Positions 56,282 to 64,000 of a stretch of 64,000 nt of DNA are shown here, one piece after another. The notes beneath the pieces are model-generated. The model did not search any database. It was given only the letters and a program-made list of their open reading frames with translations, and was not told the DNA's origin. Source of the stretch: Candidatus Puniceispirillum sp. (GTDB lineage Bacteria > Pseudomonadota > Alphaproteobacteria > Puniceispirillales > Puniceispirillaceae); contig JADHOR010000002.1 of NCBI GenBank assembly GCA_016778895.1, positions 62,001 through 126,000 on the forward strand, read 5' to 3'. Position numbers and translations under genes: made by a program. The stretch's first letter is position 1. Each line of letters opens with the position of its first letter.

Positions 56282-57496
56282 ATGAACCAAAAAGCCGCGG
56301 ATTATGCAGCTGATACGGCTGTGATGCAGACTTATGGCCGTGCCGAAATTGGATTTGTGCGCGGTGATGGCTGTTGGCTTGAGTCTGATTCTGGCGAAAA
56401 ATATCTCGACTGCGCGAGTGGCATTGCGGTTAACACGCTTGGCCACAGTCATCCGCGGCTGGTTGCTGCTTTGACCGAACAAGCTGGTAAACTATGGCAC
56501 ACATCGAACCTTTACCGGATTCCCGGTCAGGAGATTGTTGCCAAGATGCTGGCAAGATTATCCGGGCTGGATCAGGTGTTTTTCTGTAATTCGGGTGCCG
56601 AGGCGACCGAGGCTGCGGTGAAGATTGCACGCCGGGCCGCCTATGAGAAGGGCGAGCCCGAGCGTGTTACGATCCTTTGTGCCAAAGGTGCGTTTCACGG
56701 CCGGACACTAGGTATGCTTGCGGCAACGGACAGGCCGGTATTTCGTACCGGGTTTGGCCCGATGCCTGCCGGTTTTGATCATGTTGCTTTTGGCAATCTT
56801 AACGAGCTTCGCGACTCGTTGGGGTCGCATGTTGCGGCGGTGATGGTTGAGTCCGTTCAAGGTGAAGGCGGGGCAAGACAGGTTCCAGATGGCTATCTCG
56901 CCGGAGTGCGGAAAGCGGCTGATGAATTTGGCGCGCTGGTGATTGCTGACGAGGTACAGGCCGGTATTGGCCGGACCGGCCGGCTATTTTCCTATGAGGA
57001 TACAGCAATTAAGCCTGATATTGTGGCACTGGCAAAAGGCTTGGCTGGCGGGTTTCCGATTGGCGCCGTCATTGCCAGCAAGGCTGTTGGCAGTGCAATG
57101 ACACCGGGAACGCATGGATCGACCTTTGGCGGCAATCCGCTGGCGATGGCAGCGGCACAGACGGTTCTTGAGGTTCTGAGCGAGGATGGATTTCTGGCTG
57201 GTGTGCGCGAGCGTGCCGCCTATCTCGATGCAGAAATAATCAGGCTACAGGCGCAATTTCCGGACCTCATTAGCGAGCTTCGCGGTCGCGGCTTTCTGCG
57301 GGGTATCCGGCTGGCTGAAACGGTAGATCTGCTGGCGCTTGTAGGGGCGTTGCGTGATGATCGTTTGCTAACGGTGCCGGCTGCTGACAACACCCTGCGC
57401 CTATTGCCGCCATTGACGATTGAACGGGATGAAATTGATCTCGCCGTTGCCAAGCTTGGCGGCGCACTTGCCGCGATCACCCCGGCCAAGGCCTGA
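56282..57496 (+). CDS. argD: acetylornithine aminotransferase
   Basis: PLP enzyme of arginine synthesis (also able to serve succinyl-diaminopimelate). 404 residues with FFCNSGAEATEAAVKIAR, GAFHGRTLG, ESVQGEGG, IADEVQAGIGRTG and the PLP lysine Lys252 in ALAKGLAGGFPIG. It is followed at once by argF, a classical alphaproteobacterial pair; start codon ATG at 56282 has a weak ribosome site. Confidence 0.95.
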   Translation: MNQKAADYAADTAVMQTYGRAEIGFVRGDGCWLESDSGEKYLDCASGIAVNTLGHSHPRLVAALTEQAGKLWHTSNLYRIPGQEIVAKMLARLSGLDQVFFCNSGAEATEAAVKIARRAAYEKGEPERVTILCAKGAFHGRTLGMLAATDRPVFRTGFGPMPAGFDHVAFGNLNELRDSLGSHVAAVMVESVQGEGGARQVPDGYLAGVRKAADEFGALVIADEVQAGIGRTGRLFSYEDTAIKPDIVALAKGLAGGFPIGAVIASKAVGSAMTPGTHGSTFGGNPLAMAAAQTVLEVLSEDGFLAGVRERAAYLDAEIIRLQAQFPDLISELRGRGFLRGIRLAETVDLLALVGALRDDRLLTVPAADNTLRLLPPLTIERDEIDLAVAKLGGALAAITPAKA

Positions 57497-57548
57497 CAGA
57501 CCACAGCAATTCTTTGCCGAACATATGCAAGAGGACGGGATAAAGCCG

Positions 57549-58457
57549 ATGCGGCATTTTCTAGATTTAAAGGATTTCTCGGCGGATAGTCTGCAGACTA
57601 TGCTTGATGACGCATTGCGGATGAAGTCAGCGCAGAAATCAGGCACAGTCCATGAAATGCCGCTGGCTGGCAAAACCGTCGCGATGATTTTTGAAAAGCC
57701 ATCAACCCGCACCCGCGTGTCATTTGAGGTTGGTATTGCCCAGCTTGGCGGCACGCCGCTGGTCCTTTCGACAAATGATCTGCAGCTTGGCCGCGGTGAA
57801 ACTGTCGAAGATACCGCGCGTGTTCTCTCGCGCTATGTTGATGCGATTATGATTCGCTGTTTCAAGCATGAGACCCTTTTTACCCTTGCCGAATATGCCA
57901 GCGTGCCGGTGATCAACGCGCTTACCGAGCGCTCGCATCCATGCCAGCTTATGGCCGATCTAATGACGATGATTGAATATCATGGCCCGCTTGCCGGGCA
58001 AACGGTTGCATGGCTGGGCGATGGCAATAATGTTGCGGTTAGCTGGATCGAGGCGGCGGTACTGTTTGGCTTTCAGCTGCGGATCGCCGGACCGCAGAAA
58101 TATGCACCACCAGCTGATTTGCTAGCGTGGGCGTGGGCAAATGGCGGCGATATTATCTTAACTGACGAAGTTGGCCTTGCGATCGATCAGGTACAAAATG
58201 TGGTTACCGATGTCTGGATTTCGATGGGCAATGATGAAGGCAGCCGCCGCACTGACTTTGCGCCATTTCAGGTCAATGCCGATTTGATGAAGGCCGCTGC
58301 GGGCGATGTAATTTTTATGCATTGCCTGCCGGCATGGCGCGGTATGGAAGTCACCGCCGAGGTGATCGATGGGCCGCAATCTGTGGTCTTTGACGAGGCG
58401 GAAAACCGGCTTCATGTGCAAAAGGCCATTCTAGCCTGGTGTGTTGGCAGCAATTAG
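57549..58457 (+). CDS. argF: ornithine carbamoyltransferase
   Basis: Makes citrulline from ornithine and carbamoyl phosphate. 302 residues with EKPSTRTRVSFEVG (carbamoyl-phosphate site, STRTR 52-56), SHPCQLMADLMT, and FMHCLPAWRGMEV with the ornithine-site Cys. The frame is open far upstream into argD, but family length and MRHFLDLKDFS fix the start at 57549. Confidence 0.96.
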   Translation: MRHFLDLKDFSADSLQTMLDDALRMKSAQKSGTVHEMPLAGKTVAMIFEKPSTRTRVSFEVGIAQLGGTPLVLSTNDLQLGRGETVEDTARVLSRYVDAIMIRCFKHETLFTLAEYASVPVINALTERSHPCQLMADLMTMIEYHGPLAGQTVAWLGDGNNVAVSWIEAAVLFGFQLRIAGPQKYAPPADLLAWAWANGGDIILTDEVGLAIDQVQNVVTDVWISMGNDEGSRRTDFAPFQVNADLMKAAAGDVIFMHCLPAWRGMEVTAEVIDGPQSVVFDEAENRLHVQKAILAWCVGSN

Positions 58458-58520
58458 GCCGTTTGAGGGCTTTGCCTAAACGACCGGCGCCCCGTTACGG
58501 GCGGCCTTAAGGATATGATA

Positions 58521-59489
58521 ATGTTGAATGATAATTTACCCACCGACGCGCAGATTTTACCATTTTATCTGGCTAATGGATCAGATGATGTGGCCCTTAT
58601 CAGAGGCCGTATAGCCTCGGTTGGTGGGCCTGCAAGTACCATACTGGAACGTCATAATTACCCGTCTCTGGTGGCAAATCTTCAGGCCGAAGCGCTGGCG
58701 TTAACCGCCTGCCTGACTAGCACGTTGAAATTTGACGGGGTTTTCACCCTACAGGCGAAAGGTGATGGTCTGGTGCGTACGCTGTTTGCCGATATTACCG
58801 AGGCGGGCCATCTTCGCGGCTATTGTGCGATGGAAGATAATCCATCTGGCCTGCAGGGGGCAACTTTGGCGCATGACCCATCCGGTGCGGTTCGTTTAGG
58901 CCCGCTGTTGGGTGGCGGCTACATTGCCTTTACCGTCGATGAAGGCAGTACCAACGGGCGCTATCAGGGTATTGTCGAACTGGATGAGCGGTATTTAAGC
59001 GATGCGGCGATGCGCTGGTATGAAAATTCTGAGCAGCTTGACACGGTTGTTATCTGCGCCGCCGGACAGGGCAGAAATGGCTGGCAGGCAGTGGCGCTGA
59101 TGCTCCAGCGTATCGCGGCTGAAGGCGGCAGTGATGCTGGCCGCGTGTTGCCAAAATCCGGTGCCGATGCCCGTGCCGCCAGTGATGATACCTGGCATAC
59201 GGCAAAGACCTTGCTAGGCTCGATTACCCGTGATGAACTGCTTGATCCTGCCCTGACACCCGAGAACATTATTTTCCGGCTGTTTAACAGTATGGCACCG
59301 CATAGCGCGCCAGCCCGTCCAGTTGTCGATCACTGCCGGTGCAATGTTGATAAGGTGGAGGCTATGTTGGCCCAGCTGGAACCTGACCAGATTGATGACC
59401 TGGCCGATGATAATGGCAATTTGACGGTCACCTGTGAATTTTGTAAAACTGACCGTGTCTATCATAGAGACGCAATTCTACAGCCATAA
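58521..59489 (+). CDS. hslO: Hsp33 redox-regulated chaperone
   Basis: Holdase activated by disulfide formation. 322 residues with LQAEALALTACLTSTLKFDG, GGYIAFTVDEG, and the C-terminal zinc switch: CRCNVDKVEAML (CxC) and TCEFCKTDRVY (CxxC). AAGGA is seven bases from the ATG at 58521, better than the ATG at 58515. Follows argF as in many relatives. Confidence 0.93.
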   Translation: MLNDNLPTDAQILPFYLANGSDDVALIRGRIASVGGPASTILERHNYPSLVANLQAEALALTACLTSTLKFDGVFTLQAKGDGLVRTLFADITEAGHLRGYCAMEDNPSGLQGATLAHDPSGAVRLGPLLGGGYIAFTVDEGSTNGRYQGIVELDERYLSDAAMRWYENSEQLDTVVICAAGQGRNGWQAVALMLQRIAAEGGSDAGRVLPKSGADARAASDDTWHTAKTLLGSITRDELLDPALTPENIIFRLFNSMAPHSAPARPVVDHCRCNVDKVEAMLAQLEPDQIDDLADDNGNLTVTCEFCKTDRVYHRDAILQP

Positions 59490-59653
59490 TCCGGCTGGTC
59501 GATAGACTGTCAGGGTGATATTTTGGTTAGGCCGCCCAGAATGCAAAAGGATTATAGCGCCTCAGTCAAAATTGCGGCATAGTCAGGGTGGAGAGATTAG
59601 CCGGCGGCTAATGGGACAAGATTCTGTTGGGCAAAACTCAGGCGTGAAACGAG

Positions 59654-60265
59654 ATGAAAAGGGCTTTGGCGATGTTTCGGTCAAGAGTGATATCAGGGTT
59701 GGTTTTGATTTTTGTTGGTGGATTATTTGCCGCCTGCAAGACCGCGCCGGACACGCCACCAGTTAAGGTCTTTCAAAGCGACGCTTATCAGCCGCTGGCA
59801 ATCAGTGCGCGCCGTCTTGAAATTATTGATAACTGGCAAATGCCGGTTGCCGCACCCTATGTTGGGCACCGGATTGATCCCTTGCCAAGCAATATTCTGG
59901 CCGACTGGGCATCGCATGTGCTGCGCCCTGCTGGCGGCAGTGGCGAGATTGTTTTTGATATGCGACGGGTCGCGGTCACGATGACCGATTTGCCGCAAAA
60001 GGTCGGCATTGATGGGTTATTTACCGATCAGCAAAGCCGGAAAGTCACCGCCGAGATTAACGCCAAGATTATGTGGCTACAACCGGTTGGGGGAACACAG
60101 GCATTGGCTGATCTGAGCGCATCACACTCGATCACGGTTCGCGAGTCGGCGACAGCAAGCGAGGTTAGTAAAACGATCAATGAAAGCCTACAAGGGGCAC
60201 TTGTCCGTCTTGATAGCCAGATGCGCCGCGAGCTGGCACGGGTCGACCGGATTATCCTGCGTTAA
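59654..60265 (+). CDS. putative lipoprotein of unknown function
   Basis: 203 residues with a signal helix ending GGLFAAC (lipidated Cys28) and a globular domain containing PYVGHRIDPLPSNILADWASHVLRP and a final amphipathic helix SLQGALVRLDSQMRRELARV. Resembles a conserved alphaproteobacterial lipoprotein often located after hslO. No known enzymatic motif. Its TAA overlaps the trkH stop on the other strand in the palindrome GTTAAC. Confidence 0.75.
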   Translation: MKRALAMFRSRVISGLVLIFVGGLFAACKTAPDTPPVKVFQSDAYQPLAISARRLEIIDNWQMPVAAPYVGHRIDPLPSNILADWASHVLRPAGGSGEIVFDMRRVAVTMTDLPQKVGIDGLFTDQQSRKVTAEINAKIMWLQPVGGTQALADLSASHSITVRESATASEVSKTINESLQGALVRLDSQMRRELARVDRIILR

Positions 60266-61707
60266 CGTTGCCAGAATGCCGGGCTAAGCATCACCAATAC
60301 GGTGAAGATTTCCAGCCGCCCCAGCAGCATCGCAAAGGACATGATCCATTTCGCGCTATCGGGAAGTGATGAGAAATTACCGTCAGCGCCAATGACCTCA
60401 CCAAGTCCCGGGCCAACATTGCTGATCGATGTTGCCGCTCCTGATAATGCCGTAACAAAATCAAGGCCGGTCATGCCAAGCATAATGGCAACCAAGACAA
60501 AGCCGAGAATAAAGAGATAGAAAAATCCCATCACTGAATCCATGACTTCAACCGATACTGGCCGTTTGTTGTAATAGGCCAGAACGACGGCGTGCGGGCG
60601 GAGCAAACGGCTGACCTGAACCCTGGCGGTACTGGCAAGAACCTGCAAACGGAAAACCTTAATCCCGCAGGTGGTGGACCCGCCGCAACCGCCAATGAAC
60701 ATGACAATCAGCAAGATGGTTGTGGCAAAGCCGCCCCATGCGGAAAAATTAGCGCTGACATAACCAGTTCCGGTCATAATTGAGACGCCATTAAAGCTGG
60801 CTTGGCGGACGGCCTCGCCAAAGTCAAGGCCGGTTTGCATCAAATGCCAGATTAATAGCAGAACAAGCCCGACCGCGAGGATCAGGAACCAGCGCACTTG
60901 GGGGTCATTCAACAGGCTGCGCCAGCCGCCGCGTACCAGCGCAAGATAATGCGCGAATGGCAGGCTGCCAACAATCATGCCGGTTATGATAATCCACTCA
61001 ACCGCAACTGAATCGAACGCGCCGATTGATTCGGTGCGGGTTGAATAGCCGCCGGTGGCAAGGGTTGTCATTGAATGCGCTACAGCGTCAAATATATCCA
61101 TCCCGGCGATTGCCAGCATCATTGCCCAAAGTCCCGTAAGACCCGCATAGACAAGACCAATACCGCCTGCAAGCTGGGTTGCGCGTGGCACAACATTTTC
61201 AGGCCGCTCATAGGACTCGGTGCGGAAAAGCTGCATCCCGCCAACCGACAGCATTGGCAGCACTGCCATCGCCATAACTACAATGCCAACCCCGCCAAGC
61301 CATTGCAGCAAAGCCCGCCAGATTAAAATGCCCGCTGATGCCTGCTCAATCTCGACAAGGATCGTTGACCCTGTTGTGGTAATGCCCGACACGGACTCAA
61401 ATACTGCGTCTGTAACGCTGAGATGAAGCTCGCTGAACATGAAAGGCAAAGCGCCGAAAATGCCGATCATCACCCATGAACCGTTGGTTAGCAGAAATGC
61501 CTGTCGCAGTCCCAAATCAATTGTTTCGCGCTGGTTTGTCGCCAACCAAACTGAAACACCAACAAAGCCAGTCAACAGGGAGGAAAGTGCAAAAACCTGC
61601 CAGTCGCTCGATCCGACATAAAGATCGACGGACATTGGAATCAGCATCGCTGCCGCCAAGATGGTTGCTAAAAGTCCCAGGATATTGAGCACGGGTGATA
61701 GCTGCAT
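60262..61707 (-). CDS. trkH: TrkH family potassium uptake protein
   Basis: Membrane subunit of Trk K+ uptake. 481 residues with about ten membrane segments and four pore loops: SGITTTGSTIL, LATGGYSTRTES, IMTGTGYVSANFS and TSISNVGPGLGEV, each with a selectivity-filter glycine, plus GGCGGSTTCGIKVFR. Trk normally works with cytosolic TrkA, not found in the window. Confidence 0.93.
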   Translation of the reverse strand: MQLSPVLNILGLLATILAAAMLIPMSVDLYVGSSDWQVFALSSLLTGFVGVSVWLATNQRETIDLGLRQAFLLTNGSWVMIGIFGALPFMFSELHLSVTDAVFESVSGITTTGSTILVEIEQASAGILIWRALLQWLGGVGIVVMAMAVLPMLSVGGMQLFRTESYERPENVVPRATQLAGGIGLVYAGLTGLWAMMLAIAGMDIFDAVAHSMTTLATGGYSTRTESIGAFDSVAVEWIIITGMIVGSLPFAHYLALVRGGWRSLLNDPQVRWFLILAVGLVLLLIWHLMQTGLDFGEAVRQASFNGVSIMTGTGYVSANFSAWGGFATTILLIVMFIGGCGGSTTCGIKVFRLQVLASTARVQVSRLLRPHAVVLAYYNKRPVSVEVMDSVMGFFYLFILGFVLVAIMLGMTGLDFVTALSGAATSISNVGPGLGEVIGADGNFSSLPDSAKWIMSFAMLLGRLEIFTVLVMLSPAFWQR

Positions 61708-61778
61708 AATAATCCGGTCTTGGTTACATAGCCGTCATAGGCGGCTCTGGTTACTGCTAGCCGCGTTGACACTTGATG

Positions 61779-62426
61779 TTAGCCTAGCTTTGTTTGATCT
61801 AAAAAACGGCGACTTAGCAACTCATTTTTTTTAAAAATGCCGGTAAATCGCGTGGTGATCATCGAGACATCAGGTTTACGAACGCCCCGGGTTGTCATGC
61901 ATTGATGCTGCGCATCGATTAATATGGCAACGCCTTTGGGCTGCAATATATTCTGGATACAGTCGGCAACCTGCGCGGTCAGGGTTTCTTGGGTTTGCAA
62001 ACGGTGCGCAAAACCATCAAGCACACGCGCCAGCTTGGAAATACCGACAACGCGCCGATCGGGCATATAAGCGATATGCGCAACACCCAGGATTGGGACC
62101 AGATGATGTTCGCAATGGCTTTCCAGCCGGATATTGCGCAGCATCACCATATCATCATAACCCTCCATTTCTTCAAAGGTGCGGGCCAGCATCTGTGCAG
62201 GGTCCTCGTCATAGCCGCTGCAAAACTCTCGCCAGGCGCGAACAACGCGGCCCGGTGTGCCGGCCAATCCCTCACGGGTAGGGTCTTCGCCAATCCAGCG
62301 CAACAAAACATCAACCGCGGCTTCGGCGTCTTCTTGGCTTGGCTTGGTAATTGCCGGTCTGTCTAAAGCAATATCCGCCAGATCGGATGTTTCTCTTGTC
62401 TCGCCCGTATCGTATGGAGTCATCAT
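61779..62426 (-). CDS. folE: GTP cyclohydrolase I
   Basis: First step of tetrahydrofolate synthesis. 215 residues with EDPTREGLAGTPGRVVRAW, the zinc-binding ESHCEHHLVPILGVAHIAYMP, VVGISKLARVLDGFAHRLQTQE and the Cys in HQCMTTRGVRKP. Two adjacent ATGs (62426 and 62423) follow AAGGCAC. Confidence 0.96.
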   Translation of the reverse strand: MMTPYDTGETRETSDLADIALDRPAITKPSQEDAEAAVDVLLRWIGEDPTREGLAGTPGRVVRAWREFCSGYDEDPAQMLARTFEEMEGYDDMVMLRNIRLESHCEHHLVPILGVAHIAYMPDRRVVGISKLARVLDGFAHRLQTQETLTAQVADCIQNILQPKGVAILIDAQHQCMTTRGVRKPDVSMITTRFTGIFKKNELLSRRFLDQTKLG

Positions 62427-62777
62427 GTGCCTTGCCAAACAGTTATAAAAGTGCCGCCATTACTTGCCGGGCGTTACTGCCGGTGACTGCTGCCTGAGTA
62501 TATGACGAAAACAGCCCAGAAAAGCAACTTTAATTGGCAGAAATCAGTATCTATCAGCCAATCAGGCGAGATCACATGACAATTACTTGCCCAGTATTTT
62601 GCCAGTTATTTTGCCAGTCAAAAACCCTTGCATATAACCCCGCTATGCCCCGATGCCTGGTACTCGGGTCATCGTTGTTTATCAATGCCCTTTCTATCTG
62701 CAAAACAGGGCAAATCTGCAAAACGCGGCAAGAAAATCTTGCAGAATGGGAAAAACCTATATAGCAATCGCCATGTT
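62427..62777. other. 351-base gap before the tRNA gene, no protein gene
   Basis: The only structure I see is the pair of 18-base repeats at 62696-62731 and a TATATA (about 62757) close to the tRNA start that may be its -10 box. ORFs spanning this region have no recognisable product. Confidence 0.5.
62696..62731. repeat. tandem 18-base repeat upstream of tRNA-Gly
   Basis: ATCTGCAAAACAGGGCAA (62696-62713) is followed directly by ATCTGCAAAACGCGGCAA (62714-62731), two mismatches. It lies 46 bases before the tRNA, in the promoter region. Confidence 0.85.
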
Positions 62778-62853
62778 GCGGGTGTAGCTCAGTTGGTAGA
62801 GCACGAGCTTCCCAAGCTCGGGGTCGCGGGTTCGAACCCCGTTGCCCGCTCCA
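62778..62853 (+). tRNA. tRNA-Gly (anticodon CCC)
   Basis: A full cloverleaf of 76 bases: acceptor GCGGGTG pairing with TGCCCGC, D-arm GCTCAGTTGGTAGAGC, anticodon arm CGAGC-TTCCCAA-GCTCG with CCC at 62811-62813, T-arm with GGTTCGAACC, and an encoded CCA end. Confidence 0.96.
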
Positions 62854-62957
62854 TTAATCCGCTGTTATTTGCTTTGCTTGACATCTGCCAAAGGTGACGG
62901 GCGGCGAATGAAAATCGTTTCTCTCCCTCGCTTTTTTTAAGAAAAGGATTTCCCCCT

Positions 62958-63200
62958 ATGTCTGATCCGGTTATTTTTCAAAAGGCGCCGATGCCTGTTG
63001 ATGTTGAAGAAGGTAAAACCTATTTCTGGTGTGCTTGTGGTAAGAGTGCGAAACAGCCCTTTTGTGATGGCAGCCACAAGGATACCGGTATCGCGCCAGT
63101 TAAAATGACAGCAGAAGCATCAAAAAAAATGTTTTTCTGTGGGTGTAAATATTCGGCAAAGGCGCCACTTTGCGATGGCAGCCACAATAAGCTCGATTAA
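62958..63200 (+). CDS. tandem CDGSH iron-sulfur protein
   Basis: 80 residues with two CDGSH modules: CACGKSAKQPFCDGSH (Cys25, Cys27, Cys36, His40) and CGCKYSAKAPLCDGSH (Cys61, Cys63, Cys72, His76), each expected to bind a 2Fe-2S cluster by three Cys and one His. Unlike mitoNEET there is no membrane anchor. The family is tied to redox or iron handling, but its exact role is unknown. ATG at 62958 lies after AAGAAAAGGATTTCCCCCT. Confidence 0.93.
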   Translation: MSDPVIFQKAPMPVDVEEGKTYFWCACGKSAKQPFCDGSHKDTGIAPVKMTAEASKKMFFCGCKYSAKAPLCDGSHNKLD

Positions 63201-63207
63201 CCAGCAC

Positions 63208-63238
63208 CTGCGCGGCGGGGTATTCTACCGCCGCGCAG
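63208..63238 (+). terminator. strong hairpin after the CDGSH gene
   Basis: An 11-bp perfect stem (63208-63218 with 63228-63238) closes a nine-base loop, eight bases after the stop. There is no T-run, so it may work as a terminator or as a 3' stabiliser. Confidence 0.55.
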
Positions 63239-63280
63239 CAAACCTCTTGAACGAGCAACTGCATAGATTAAACTCAGCTA

Positions 63281-63314
63281 AAACCGGGCAGTTTCCTTTT
63301 AAAGATGCTGCCCG
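63281..63314 (-). terminator. terminator of the dienelactone hydrolase gene
   Basis: CGGGCAG (63285-63291) pairs with CTGCCCG (63308-63314); on the minus strand it is followed by GTTTTAG. It is 37 bases past the hydrolase stop. On the plus strand the stem is followed by TTTCG, so it may act in both directions. Confidence 0.6.
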
Positions 63315-63350
63315 TTTCGTGATCGTTGGTTGCTGGCCATCGGCGAAAAC

Positions 63351-64000
63351 CTACAATAGCCACCGAAGATTTGCGGCAAGGAAAGTATGCGTTCTTGCCC
63401 ATGGCAGCGAAGCATCATTTTCGTCATAGCGCCCGTTTGTCGGGTTGGCAAAAGCATGACCGGCAGTATACCAGTGCGTTGTCATCAGATCACTTTTTCC
63501 GGCCTCGGCAAGTGACTTCTGAAACGCGCCAACCATTTCCGGATTGATTGATTTATCCAATGTGCTGAAATGCCCTAAGATTGGTATGGTGAGTTTCTTC
63601 AGGCTGCTGGCCTTAGACGTCACCCGCCCGAAATAGATTACTGCCGCATCAATCGGCGTGTTTAACGCTGCTGACAGGCTCCAACAGCCGCCAAAACACC
63701 AGCCAAGCGTGGCAACCTTGCCATTACCATTGCCTTTGGCCCATTCCACCCAGGCGGCAAGGGTTGCATTAGCTTCAGTGGCTTTTAATGCACTGGTCTG
63801 GGCTTTGGCTTCATTGCGATTAGTGGTTACCGAGCCATTGAACAGATCAATCGCAACGGCGTGGAACCCCTGACGCGAATGTCTTCAGCCAGGGTCTTGA
63901 TGTTATTTTGCAACCCCCACCATTCATGGATCAAAATCACCATGGGTGCATCTTTCTTTATCCTAGACCTTTCTGTGACCACTGCAAATCCACAAATAGC
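63351..64000 (-). pseudogene. dienelactone hydrolase family protein, frameshifted and cut by the window end
   Basis: Alpha/beta-hydrolase of the DLH family. The distal part reads GFHAVAIDLFNG, then the nucleophile motif LGWCFGGCWSL, the acidic residue in TLDKSINPEMV, and the His in YTAGHAFAN. The proximal part, VILIHEWWGLQNNIKTLAED, with the oxyanion-type HEWWG, is in another frame. The two join at a run of four G (63867-63870 on the plus strand as CCCC); one more base there would restore IRVRGFHAVAID. All catalytic residues are otherwise present, so the break is either very recent or a base-count error. The start lies outside the window. Confidence 0.8.

Noticed and set aside
57420-57548. 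Longer argF start overlapping argD
   Set aside because: The extra 43 residues are Pro/Arg-rich and unlike any ornithine carbamoyltransferase; MRHFLDLKDF at 57549 fits the family.
62778-62853. tRNA-Gly as an integration site for a mobile island
   Set aside because: The 3' end of the tRNA is not repeated within the downstream sequence and no integrase follows before the window ends.

Overview
The window is a stretch of ordinary chromosome from an alphaproteobacterium. The gene order points there: sdhCDAB, mdh-sucAB-lpd, the xerC-DUF484-fsa-priA-atpHAGDC block, the rplU-rpmA-obgE-proBA-nadD-rsfS-rlmH-gpmI-ctpA-rppH string, etfBA with a PduO-type adenosyltransferase and a HIG1-like protein, and recX-ABC permease-dcd-argD-argF-hslO. 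Moderate base composition and compact spacing would suit a marine lineage such as SAR116/Puniceispirillales, but that placement is inference from gene order and not from any search. About 60 protein genes and one tRNA are present. I see no phage, insertion sequence, CRISPR array, toxin-antitoxin pair, secretion system or biosynthetic cluster.

Layout. 1-2.1 kb: end of a leuB-like gene, asd, and a convergent pyridoxal kinase. 2.4-14.2 kb: energy metabolism on the plus strand (sdhCDAB, zapE, mdh, sucA, sucB, lpd), interrupted by a strong terminator after mdh. sucCD, which often lies between mdh and sucA in relatives, is not here. 14.3-16.6 kb: xerC, a DUF484 gene and a transaldolase-like gene on the minus strand, divergent from priA. 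19.2-24.1 kb: F1 ATP synthase operon atpHAGDC. 24.2-34.1 kb: a long minus-strand housekeeping string from rplU down to rppH. 34.4-37.7 kb: an enolase-superfamily dehydratase, a decayed stretch with a DM13-domain remnant, a HAD-IIA phosphatase-like gene and folB. 37.7-41.4 kb: phaR, a methyltransferase, chorismate mutase, a TyrA-type dehydrogenase and a DUF218 protein. 41.9-45.4 kb: lysA, a tiny LptM-like lipoprotein and argH, divergent from a TlpA-like thioredoxin. 45.5-49.5 kb: etfBA, a cobalamin adenosyltransferase, a HIG1-like protein, folD and yggT. 49.7-53.8 kb: SCO1, a broken LuxR-type regulator, acs and recX. 54.0-60.3 kb: ABC permease, dcd, argD, argF, hslO and a lipoprotein. 60.3-64 kb: trkH, folE, tRNA-Gly(CCC), a CDGSH protein, and a frameshifted dienelactone hydrolase running off the window.

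The genes form recognisable pathway groups. Succinate dehydrogenase, malate dehydrogenase and 2-oxoglutarate dehydrogenase feed reducing power to respiration, with F1 ATPase and ETF nearby. asd and lysA serve the aspartate family, proBA proline, argD-argF-argH arginine, chorismate mutase and TyrA aromatic amino acids, and folB-folD-folE folate.

I found no convincing new multi-gene system. The most unusual observations are small: a likely AUU start codon for rsfS, a one-base frameshift in an otherwise intact dienelactone hydrolase, two decaying genes (DM13 and LuxR), an 11-G tract before mdh, an in-frame 12-bp duplication in priA, several short repeats in promoter regions, a long Lys/Ala tail on ribosomal protein L21, and missing partners in otherwise conserved gene strings.
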